From the NCBI GenBank assembly GCA_024760905.1, contig CM045733.1:29878501-29942500 (forward strand): 64,000 nucleotides of DNA, read 5' to 3'. Origin of the DNA: Plotosus lineatus (lineage: Eukaryota > Chordata > Actinopteri > Siluriformes > Plotosidae). Both the position numbers and the translations under genes were made by a program. Below, in pieces: positions 53,724 through 64,000 of this stretch (its first letter is position 1; every line of letters begins with the position of its first letter). Below the pieces are notes generated by a model. It was not told the DNA's origin, did not search any database, and was given only the letters and a program-made list of their open reading frames with translations.

Positions 53724-54009
53724 AATAAAAGTGTTTAATTAATAAATATGTTAATAAAATGGTTTAATATCTTAATAAAATGTTTAAATAGTTTAATAAA
53801 TAATTTTCTTTTAATTTTAACGCATATTTCATACATATTTCATACAAAATTGGTGTACTTTTGTCATTTTAAAAGGGTTTATGGGGTAGTCTTGGGAGCC
53901 TTGGAACGAATCACGCATTTTACATGTAAAATGCAACTCTACTTACGAAAACTCCAGGCTAGAAAAAAGGCACTGGAACTGATTAATTTTGTAAGTAGAG
54001 AGCTGACTG
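52894..54009. mobile_element. Tigger-like non-autonomous element (1116 bp)
   Basis: Ends CAGTCGGTCCTCTACTTACG and GTAAGTAGAGAGCTGACTG, flanked by TA (52892-52893, 54010-54011). It carries the CCAAT/GC-box module in reverse (53070-53125), an AACCCTTTAAA-type block in reverse (53870-53900), and a GA/GT tract (53560-53720). No intact transposase. Confidence 0.9.
53557..53720. repeat. (GA)n and (GT)n tracts
   Basis: Compound GAGA and GTGT stretches inside the Tigger-like element. Confidence 0.95.
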
Positions 54010-54011
54010 TA

Positions 54012-54600
54012 CTTTTATAGTTTACACCTTTTTCAGGCTCAGTTTTGTGACAAAAGAAAAACCTCATTATTTTCACGTCCTGCTGAGCCTTTGCTAAAGT
54101 CTCTACAGGTCCAATAACCACATGAATTGGAGCACAGGTGCACACACAATGAACCACAGAATTTCCATGTGGGTGGCAAAATTGGTAAATAAACACCAGA
54201 CTTAAAATGGGATCAATGATATTTTCCTCTCCATGTTACATATTGTATCTTGTGCTCCCACCAATCATTGGTGTGTTGGCATGTATTGACGTTAAATAAT
54301 AAAAGTTGAATATGTCAAGTACTGACTTTTTGAGTCTTTTTGCATCGTCCTACTGATAATTTGATGAGGCTGCTTCTAAAAGGATTATTATTCTGCATCT
54401 ACCAGGCCTTAATGCATATTGGCCAAATACGTTAAAGAATGGGGAAAAAAAACATGTACACTGAAAATGTACATTGAAATGAAAATGCACATCTTGTTAT
54501 CTTCCAAATCTTATTTTTATGTTGTCATTTTTCATTCCGGAGAAAACTATATCAGTAATGAAAATACTCACTAATCACTCACTCATTTGTCACTTAATTC
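54012..54600. other. intergenic DNA
   Basis: No recognised element. Confidence 0.45.
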
Positions 54601-54735
54601 TACTAGGGTTGCTGGAAGATTAAAGCCTGTCACAGCCAACACTGGACGCAGGTGGGATGCACCCTGAACAACTCACCGGACCATCACAAGGCCAAAACAC
54701 ACAACCATTCATAACACCTATGGGCAATTTCAAAT

Positions 54736-55002
54736 TTGCCAGCTTCAAATTCCTGGGGAACCACATCTCAGAGAGCCTCACAAGACACTGCAGTGGATGG
54801 TGAAAACTGCACAATGCATCACACTCACTGCACTTCCTACTATTGAGGTTGTCCAGAAGAAGAGATGCCTTCACCATATGTGTAACATTCTCAGGGACTC
54901 TTCACTCTGCCAACAGGCTCTTTCAGCCCTTCCAGAATACGCATCAGGAGCCTTTGGACAAAAACCAGCAGGTTTAGGAAAAGGTTGTACAGTATGTGAA
55001 CC

Positions 55003-55077
<75 letters not shown>

Positions 55078-55469
55078 ACACACACACATACACACATCAC
55101 ATCTGGATATGTATTTGTCCATATTACATCTGCATATTTGCATATAACATATACATACTGTATATTTGTATATTACATCTGCATATTTGCTCTGCGTCCT
55201 ATGTACATTAATGCTAATTTATTCTCACCTTTATGCTGCCCATATCTGTACACAACTGCTCACATATTTTATAATTTATTGGTAAATGACTATTCCCACC
55301 GTCTACACTGCCACATCTGTATATAACTGTTTCTAACTGTACATACTGCACATACTCTATATATTGCACTTGTTGCTCTGTGCACTTCTGCTTGGATGAT
55401 AAACTGTAATTTGTTACCCTGTAATTATACATGTATAATGACAATAAAGTTGCATTTAATATAATCTAA
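54736..55469 (+). mobile_element. L2-like LINE 3' end inserted into SINE-B
   Basis: Starts with an RT C-terminal remnant (FKFLGNHISESLTRHC-like reading near 54745, LCQQALSALPEY near 54905) and ends in the 3' phrase GTGCACTTCTGCTTGGATGA, ATGACAATAAAGTTGCA and AATATAATCTAA, typical of fish L2/CR1-clade elements. A (CA)n tract has expanded inside. Confidence 0.7.
55003..55096. repeat. (CA)n microsatellite
   Basis: About 94 bp of CA with two TA interruptions. Confidence 0.97.
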
Positions 55470-55749
55470 TTTGGAAGAGCCAGTTAGCTTAATGTGCCTG
55501 TCTTTTGACTGTGGGTAGAAACCAGAATACCTGGAGAAACCCCAGCGAAGAGCATGCAAACTCCATACAGAAAGGCCTAAGCATGGGACCTGAACCCAGA
55601 AACCTCTTGCTATGAAGCGAAGTGCACTTGCAAACCACTGTACCACTGTGCTGCCACAGTAATGGAAATAATTCCTCCTGATAGCCAATATAAAGTATAT
55701 TAATGGAAATTTTGAGTGAGGTCAATAAACCAGTCTCTCTCTCTCTTTC

Positions 55750-56098
<349 letters not shown>

Positions 56099-56150
<52 letters not shown>
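56099..56150. repeat. (AT)n microsatellite
   Basis: About 50 bp AT, probably the other half of the repeat at 55755. Confidence 0.96.
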
Positions 56151-56151
<1 letters not shown>

Positions 56152-57697
56152 AAGATATAAACCATGTAGTACAAAATTTTTTTTATCTTTTTGTGGAGTA
56201 AGACAATATCCTTGTGTAAATTAGATGGCAGGGTAAAACAAGTAAGTGCAAACTGTGTATCTCTCGAACTGTGCACATACCTGAAAAAAAATCATGTCTC
56301 CGTTCACTTGTATGCATCCAAACATACACTTTATCAGGCTTAAGTATCACAGGACAGCCCTCAGATAGTGTTCAGTCACTGCTAGTATTTGATAAATGAT
56401 CTTGTTGTCAAAATAGGCAGCAGCGTACCGTACATGCCATGAGGATCAAGCTTTATGTCCATTTGTCAGGTCATGACGGAGCAGCCTGAAAGAGGTGACT
56501 AAGATGAGTATCTCTCTCAGTAAAGATTATTTAGCAACAGCGACATCTAGTAGTTCACTACTTTTTTGATATTTTGAACGACACTAGTACGCACACCATT
56601 ATTTTTCAGACAGTGCGATACTAACTGATGATTTGTTGATGATTTTATGGAGACTTTTTGGTGATATTCTGGTGAGTAGGTAATGAACAGTTCACACAGC
56701 TATTGAATTCCTGTGAACATTCATCAACTTCTTTGGCAAATGTTGTGAGTGTGTCAGTTGAAGGGGTGAGAACAAATTCAAATTTCATTTTTACTTTTGC
56801 ATATTTGTACCCAAAATGTGTTAAACTCCTTTTTTGTTCTGACCTGTTCATTTGTTTTCTGACTGCCAAGTCTTCACTGAGTCCCCTAGTATAGCTTGTT
56901 GATCATTGTTACCAGAGATGATCGACAACTAGATGCAAAGTTTGCAGACTGAACTCCAAGTATTCTCTGAGGAAGTTGCCACATTCCCGAGGGAGGCAGA
57001 CGACTGAGGAATAGTTGAGAATGTTTTCAGATCATTCAGACCATTCAGAGAACAGTCAGTGACTGTCACGAGTGTTTACAGACTACGTATTAAGCAAAAA
57101 GACATGTTCGGCAAACATTTTCAAAAATGTTGAAAACTCCCTGGCAAATGAAAGTGAGATCAGTGAACAGGGAAAAAAGTGAGATCAGTGATGGTGAGCA
57201 TGGTGAGTATTTGGAGACTTTTTGCTGTTTTTTTTCTGCAATTTTTGAGAAGCAGAGTGGGATATACCTTTAACTGGTGTGGCTCAGAATAGAAAAGACA
57301 GAAGTGTGTGGCACACTGGTATCAAGAGCATATTTTTTAAATTAAGTTCACAATTGAAGGAAAGCAAAGTATGAGCTGTGCCCAAATGAGGGCCCAAACA
57401 GAACTGAGTAAAATAACATCGTGACAAGGGTTTTATAAAGTGTACACAGAAGCAAACCTTAAATCCACAGTTTTACAAGGACTACAAGACAATTGATGTG
57501 TGTCTCCTAAATTACCTCCAGGACAAGCATTACCCACAGGGCTTACTGAATGGTTTGTTTTTTTGTGTAGCGGCCCAAGACATTAAGGTAGTAAGTATAG
57601 AGTGAGGGATGGGAGAGAGTTGAAATGGGACCTGCAACTTGTGTGTTTCCGTCAAAGGTGTCAAAGATGACAGAGGAAGAGGTTTCAGGAGATTTAT

Positions 57698-57700
<3 letters not shown>
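56151..57700. other. intergenic DNA without recognised features
   Basis: No gene signal. A few short direct repeats (GTGAGATCAGTGA twice at 57151-57195). Nothing else seen. Confidence 0.45.
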
Positions 57701-58182
<482 letters not shown>

Positions 58183-58244
58183 GGGTGTGTGTCGCTAAAA
58201 TGCTAAAGTCAATGAATGAAACACCTTTTTTGGATTGTCTCTAG

Positions 58245-58685
58245 TCTGCCTTCCAGCTCTTTTTTCGTTTTATTCTCACAGATTTCAGTCACAAGAGGAT
58301 CAAAACGTTACCCTTGTTTAATTATATTTCTTCTAATTGTCTACTATCAACTTTACTCATGTGGCCTTCCGGTTCCTTATTAAGGGCACACATATGGATT
58401 TTGGTAAAGCTGCTTCTTGATAATGCAAATAAACAGAAATTAAAATTGAAACTGTGGCAACTAGAACTGGAACTAGGAACTGTACACAATGAAACTAAGT
58501 ACTCTGGGAAATCACTGAGTATGCTTGCTTAGAGATTTCTATAAAAGTACACAAGCTAGAAGGCGTTAAAGAACAAAAGGAGTTTACATAATTTACAAAA
58601 CTATACAAGACAAATCACTTCTACAGCATGATGGGTATAGTTTCTGAGCACATGCTTTATGCCTTAACCTAGATTTCTAGATGTT
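58245..58685. other. intergenic DNA
   Basis: Nothing recognised. Confidence 0.45.
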
Positions 58686-58689
58686 ATAT

Positions 58690-59034
58690 CATCATTCATT
58701 CATTTTCTGTAACCACTTAATCTAATTAGGCTCGCGGGGAGGCTGGTGCCCATCCCAGCCCACTCTGGGTAAGGGCAAAGTACACCATGAACTGCTCGCC
58801 AGGCCATCGCAGGGTGGAAAACATTCTGACGGCTTTGCAGCTACTCTTGTCAAAAGTCAGCAATGCTTCTTTTACAGCCTCACACCATAAACGGAAAAAA
58901 GCGAGAGACATGGTCGGCCTTTGATAACCCAGTTAGCTGCACTGGGGGTGACAACCTGTGGAGAGTGGAGCTTGAACCCCCAACCTTGAGACCAGTGATT
59001 CTGCACCTTTACCACTAGGCCACCACTGCCCATA
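58690..59034 (-). repeat. SINE-A1 copy, minus strand
   Basis: Tail CATTCATTCATTTTCTGTAA, then AGGCCATCGCAGGGTGGAAA, then core and head ending CCACTAGGCCACCACTGCCC. Confidence 0.85.
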
Positions 59035-59624
59035 TTATTATTCAGCAACAACAACAACAACAACAACAACCAAAAATCCTTAAAACTACAACTCTGTACC
59101 AACCATATTCTATTCCACATTTGAAATTTAAGGTGGGAGAAGTCTAGATCTAATCCACTACCAAAACACAAAAGACCCAGTATAATAGGGATCAAACATA
59201 AAAAAAAATCCTCACTGTAGTCAAGGGGTGGCTAAAATAAAGCTGTAACAATATACTATATTAATATAGTAAGAAAGGCCACCCTTTGCTTTCAAAACCA
59301 TTTTAATCCTTGTTGGAATGCAAGTGCTGTGATTTAGCTACTTCAAATTCAATATCCTTTGCATTGGTCATTTTTCATGTATTTGTAAAGCCTGTGAAAT
59401 GGTGTATTTGTGTATTTGTAAAGCCTGTGAACCTCATTTCTAAAACACAGTAACAACCAAAATTTCTGATTTGTTAACGCAGATAAGTTCATATAATCTT
59501 TTATTACACTGACAAAAGTACAAACAAAATATTTTCAGCATTTTAAAGTTTTTTTTTTTTTTATCATTTTAACTCAATTTCATAAATACAGTATAAACAA
59601 ACTTAGAATATAATGGCTGCTATA
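59035..59624. other. intergenic DNA
   Basis: AAC repeat at 59045-59070; otherwise unrecognised. Confidence 0.45.
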
Positions 59625-60165
59625 CACTCAACAAAGGTTGGGACATATTTATAATAAAATCGAAAGGTTTGTAGAATATATAAGTTACAGTCAAAGTATT
59701 TGTTTGAAGCTGACATAGCATGACTAAGTATAGAATTAGTACTCATCAAATGCTCAGTCTCAATCAAGCAAGTGTGAGTCATGGCTCACTCCTTTTGCCA
59801 GTTGCCAGAATTCAAGAGTATTATTAGCCAGTTCAAAAGGGAAATGTTTTAATACAAGAAAGTAGGGAACTCCACAGCACATAATATTGTGAAGATATTA
59901 TGGGAATTAAGACACATCTCACTGTGTAAAGGGCAAGGTTGAAAACAAACCACTGTTGGATGTCTGTGACTGCAAACTCTCAGGTGGCACTGCGAGAAAA
60001 ATCATTATGCTACTGTGACAAATATAGCCACATGGAGTCTGGGAAGATATGTCACTTAACACAGTTTGCAGATGCATCCAGGAATGCAACCTCAAAGATG
60101 AAGCAATTCTGTTACTATCGCACAAAGAGAATGTCATACATCAATTGGCCATGCTAGCTGGGAAT
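59625..60165 (+). mobile_element. degraded Tc1-like relic, 5' half
   Basis: Left-end wording CAAAGGTTGGGACATATTTA and, from 59890, DNA paralleling the DNA-binding half of the transposase at 40609 (CTCACTGTGTAAAGGGCAAG, CACTGTTGGATGTCTGTGAC, ATCCAGGAATGCAACC). No open frame and no right end visible. Confidence 0.75.
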
Positions 60166-60570
60166 TAAGTAATCTCTGATAGAATGAAAGACAGTGAACA
60201 CTGATGAGGATTCGCATGTACTGAGTGAAGACATTCCATCAGGGAAAAGCTCTTTCTGAGAAATTCATGCTTATTTCTGCAGGATGATTTTAAGTCTTAC
60301 TGAGCACAAGTCACAAGAGTATGACTTCATAGTGTGCTTAAAATTTAGAACAGGTTCATCTCCATTTGAAAATTTATGCTTTTGTCGAGTGTGTTGCAGA
60401 AATCAAATTAAAACTTTGTGTTTACAAAACGCTATTAAGTTGGGCATTATTAACTTTTCTGAAAATGGTGTTATTATACACTGTGTAACATTTAGTTTTC
60501 CAAAATTATGGCCAGTAATTTTGAGTATAAAGAACACACAGTGTTTATATTAATTAAAAATAATAATAAT
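60166..60570. other. intergenic DNA
   Basis: An 89-codon ORF at 60284-60553 has no recognised family and is AT-rich; not called as a gene. Confidence 0.4.
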
Positions 60571-60576
60571 AATAAT

Positions 60577-60760
60577 CAGCCACTCATCACTCACTAATTT
60601 ATCAAACCACTTCATCCTACTACAAAGGCTAATGCAGAGCTTGCCAGACCACTGTGGAGCCAACACACACACATTCACACTTACCCCTCGGACCAATTTG
60701 GAACAGCCGGATGGCCTAATGTGCATGTCATTGGACCAGCAAACTAGAATACCTACGCAA
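60577..60760 (-). repeat. SINE-B remnant, minus strand
   Basis: CAACACACACACATTCACAC, CCAATTTGGAACAGCCGGAT, AATGTGCATGTCATTGGACC. Confidence 0.65.
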
Positions 60761-60869
60761 GTATTATTATTATTATGATGACCATTTTTAAGCATTGTAT
60801 CCAGCTTAGAGCTTCTCACTGGCTGTACAATACCCTGCAGGAATGTACTTCAAGGCTGCTACTAAGCAC

Positions 60870-60892
60870 GACCATATATATATATATATATA
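60870..60892. repeat. (TA)n microsatellite
   Basis: About 22 bp TA. Confidence 0.9.
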
Positions 60893-61075
60893 GGGCCATA
60901 CAACCTGCTGTTCAGGTACCCATTTAACAGCTGGGTGCAATGTGGATTAAGTGCCTTGCCCAGGGACACAACACAGCTTCAGACCCAGGTCACAAATTTT
61001 TGGTGTCTCCACCTCGATTCAAACCTGGACCCTTGCGGTGATAGGCCAGCAAGCTAACCATTACACCACCGTGCT
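60893..61075 (-). repeat. tRNA-derived SINE, fourth family, minus strand
   Basis: In reverse it reads GGTGGTGTAATGGTTAGC (A box), GGTTTGAATCG (B box), then GGGCAAGGCACTTAATCC and AAATGGGTACC. The last phrases are related to SINE-D. Confidence 0.75.
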
Positions 61076-61144
61076 CCGTGCTCATCTTCATGGAGGCTTA
61101 CTTGACAAGGATTGTGCAGTGGTTTGCCGTTGCCTTCTGCACGA

Positions 61145-61470
61145 TGCGACCCTACGGACAATTTAGAACAGCCAATTAATTAACCTACTGTGCATGTTTT
61201 TGGACTGTGGGAGGAAACCGGAGTACTCAGAGGAAACCCACGCAAGCATGGGGAGAGCATGCAAACTCCACACAGAAACACCCAGGCCGGGAATCGAACC
61301 CAGGCCTTCTTGCTGCGAGGCGGACATACTAACCACTACGCCACCGTGCCGCTCCAAGCATGGAGAGAAAATATACAAACTCAACACAGGACTGTCCAAG
61401 CCTAGGAATCAAACCCAGTACATTCTTGCTATGAGGGACACATATGATCCATTATGCCTCTTTGACCAAT
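61145..61470 (-). repeat. SINE-B, 5' half, plus a second older head piece
   Basis: 61145-61345 is a well-kept minus-strand SINE-B head through CAATTAATTAACCTACTG. 61346-61470 is another, more diverged head with AATCAAACCCAGTACATTCT. Confidence 0.75.
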
Positions 61471-62594
61471 TCGTGAAAATAAAATAATAATTTACTTAAT
61501 TACATAAATATTTTCTAATTAAGATAAGTGTGTGCTTGAAGTGTTGTACGTGATTTATGTTTAGGGTTCAATTTTATTTATACTCAAAAAAGGTGTTAAA
61601 ATTTATTATTGAATGCTGCAGCATTGGGCTTTTTTTTTTTTTCACTTTTTTTCATTTGGAGGATTCTGGCTCCACCTCCAGCTCTGCACATGTTCAAATG
61701 CAGTCAAACTTGAGAAATTCACTCAGCTGCACATTGTGCTACACCATTCACCTGCGTTCCAAATCACTGGAAGCATTTTGAAGAGCATTTTTATTGGTAA
61801 GTGAGGGTTTGTCTTTATATTTCTCTGACATGCTGTAGCTTCCTAGCATTATAATTACAAATAGCTTCATATATAATATTACAAACATGACTGAATGTAC
61901 AGTATACTGTTAGTATCTTGTGTAGGCATCTTGAGTCAGTGCTACTCAAAAGTTTAAAAATATATGAGAAGTTTCCCTCTTATGTTAATCCATGTACAGT
62001 ATAAGCTGACAAGTGAGCACACATGATACTTTAACAGCATTTCTCAAGCAGCATCACTTACAGGAAACTGTAGGAAACCACATAAACATCACTACACCAA
62101 AAGGAAAAAAATATCTTTCCACCAAAATGCTCATGGTCTGAACTAGATTGTTTAAAAAAAAAAAAAAAGTCACGTTAATAATTTTTAGAGAGAAATGTTT
62201 AACTTTGATTCTTTGATATGTTGAGAAATGTTTATAATCGAATCATGAACTTTTAGTACTTTTAATGGTTATAACACTAAAGTTTATCCCGAACATATAA
62301 ATCAGTCGAATCAAAAGTAGTATGCTTAAATGTTCAGGAAGACAAGAAGCCCAGACTTTCTGCATGTCATTCACTTTTAACAATCAATGGCTTTAACTGG
62401 GTTTCATATTTTCTCAAAATGAGTTTTTTTGGGAATAAACTAGTACCCATAGTACTGATTCAAGTTGTGCTGTGCTGCTGTTAAATGTTTCTCTAACCAC
62501 ATCTTTGTCACCACCAGTAATTGTAAAGCATTAGCTGTCTGAAATGTATTGTCAAACCTCACCCATGATGCGTGACCTCAGACTGATTTGTTTA

Positions 62595-62643
<49 letters not shown>

Positions 62644-63500
62644 ATCATAATCTTGTCTAGAACAGTCACTTTTATATCTGGAACCTTCATTTTCTAACAG
62701 TTCATGAAAAATCCTAAATATGTATGTATGTTATGCACCTAGCATGGGTTTATTGACGCCACTAGGAGAATGCCCCACATATAATTACATCATGTCTTAT
62801 ATAAGTCTGTCCATTTATCTGTCTGTCTGTTTACATGTAGAACTATCTGGCATGTGTATGTTTACGCATACAGTATTTCCACTTTAGTTTTAGGATTTAA
62901 GGCTCTATATTTGCCCTACACATATAGCATAAAGATTAAAAATGATGTTTCATGAACAAGGCTCATCTGGTATATCTGTCTACTATTAGATATCTACAAC
63001 TTGGTGTAAATAAAAAAAATCTGATGTTACCCTTATCACTTAAACAGAAAATTAATTTAGCATTCTTATGTAATAAAACAAAAGATTTTCATCAGCAACT
63101 GAGCCTCAACCATAAAAGTAAAAAAAAAAGGTGAAACCGAAATGTCTTACAGAAAATGTTGAATGGAGAATGTGGAACAAGTCACTCATAAAATTATTCA
63201 CCAAAGCAGGTCACGTGCAGTTTCCATCCACTTTTTCTCCTAGCACTCAAATTTTTAAGAAGTGCATGATCTTTTCCTGCAGGCCTGAAACTTTTTGCGT
63301 TTTTAGAGCATCACATGGAAGGTCTTCTTATCTCAGTGGTCAAACGGCTCATCTCTTAGTATGTGTTACTGATAAATGAATAAAAGCAAACACCTATTAT
63401 TCCTATAACAGCTCATGCAAGCTTCTGTCATAGTAAGCTAACCATTATAGTCTTTAGCAGGCACCATTATTAAGAGAGACTTTCAATTTTATCTCATTTA
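61471..63500. other. intergenic DNA
   Basis: AT-rich with a poly-A run at 62597-62642. No gene or transposon recognised. Confidence 0.45.
62597..62642. repeat. poly-A run of about 46
   Basis: Homopolymer. No retrotransposon body was recognised beside it. Confidence 0.95.
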
Positions 63501-63503
63501 TAC

Positions 63504-63625
63504 AACTGAGCAGTTGAGGGTCTTACATAAGACCCCAACAGTGGTGGCTTGGTAGTACTGGGGCTGAAACCCCTGACCTTCAGATCAGTAATCCAAATCT
63601 TTAACCAAGGCCCTAGCACTGCAAA
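63504..63625 (-). repeat. old SINE remnant, minus strand
   Basis: CAACAGTGGTGGCTTGGTAG, GGGCTGAAACCCCTGACC, TTTAACCAAGGCCCTAGCAC: wording of a known fish SINE head on the minus strand. Confidence 0.5.
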
Positions 63626-64000
63626 AAAAATTCCTTATGACTGTAGGACACTAGCATAATGTTGATCTCGTTTTAAAGAACTTCAACTAAAATGGGGTCT
63701 CTACGGTATAGCTGACGCGAGCTGCTGACTCCATTTCAGCACTAACAAAGTGCACATTTTAAACTGTAGAAAATGAAAAAAAAAAGTGTTGGGGGCGGAG
63801 AAAAAAGGCCAAAATAAAAGCATTTCTACTTCGCATCCACCCACATACCCACAAGAATCAGTGAAGCTATTCTAGTATAACATGTATCAGTGTGTACTGG
63901 AGCTGACACGGACACCACAGGCTTGTGTAAAATGTTATGAATCTTATATTAAAAAAAGAGTAGGAATTTTAATTTGTACTCCAAAAAATAAAATAATGCT
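63626..64000. other. intergenic DNA to the window end
   Basis: No feature recognised. Confidence 0.4.

Larger units (their letters stand above)
54605..55665 (-). repeat. SINE-B on the minus strand, split by a LINE 3' end
   Basis: The tail part is at about 54605-54735 and the head part at about 55470-55662 (TTGGAAGAGCCAGTTAGC through GCAGCACAGTGGTACAG in reverse). The break is in the GGGCAATTT/GGAA phrase of SINE-B. Confidence 0.75.

Noticed and set aside
60284..60553. 89-codon ORF considered as a small gene
   Set aside because: AT-rich, no recognisable domain, next to repeat remnants, no start or splice context that stands out.

Overview
This window is vertebrate nuclear DNA, almost certainly from a teleost fish. 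It holds multi-exon GT-AG genes, very long TG/CA, TC/GA and TA microsatellites, Tc1-like transposons, a Rex3/RTE-type LINE, hAT and Tigger-like non-autonomous elements, and several tRNA-derived SINE families. I see no bacterial genes, operons or CRISPR arrays. I cannot name the species.

Layout: (1) 1-31053 on the + strand holds the 3' two thirds of one protein-coding gene, sfmbt2 (Scm-like with four MBT domains 2). I can follow 17 exons in consistent phase, from the start of MBT repeat 2 to the stop codon at 31051-31053. They encode about 738 residues: MBT2, MBT3, MBT4, a SLED domain, a basic/acidic linker with AT-hook-like motifs, and a C-terminal SAM domain ending in FYSQYAN. The promoter, the first exons and MBT1 lie upstream of the window. 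The introns carry Rex3 fragments, a dead Tc1 transposon, SINEs, Tigger-like and hAT elements, and TG/CA tracts that repeatedly sit against splice sites.

(2) 31054 to about 35040 is 3' UTR and immediate flank, with two candidate AATAAA signals at 32482 and 32835, interrupted by a Tigger-like element carrying a 70-bp tandem repeat.

(3) About 35040-64000 is a gene desert. It contains a second Tc1-like element (40221-41744), an RTE-like LINE (37621-38676), SINEs with clean target-site duplications, a second copy of the 541-601 bp hAT element, two more Tigger-like elements, an L2-like LINE 3' end inserted into a SINE, and a degraded Tc1 relic. The repeat-poor blocks at about 49790-51295 and 51690-52890 are the best places to look for conserved non-coding elements.

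The gene product is expected to be a chromatin-bound Polycomb-group protein (MBT repeats read methylated histone tails, SAM mediates oligomerisation). Everything else recognisable is mobile or repetitive DNA. The most interesting observations are: one SINE core carrying three different 3' tails, one of them shared with a LINE in the same window; TG tracts at many sfmbt2 splice sites; a roughly 400-bp duplication that begins at an sfmbt2 exon-intron junction; Tigger-like elements sharing a CCAAT/GC-box module; a nested palindrome; and several nested insertions whose target-site duplications can be read directly.
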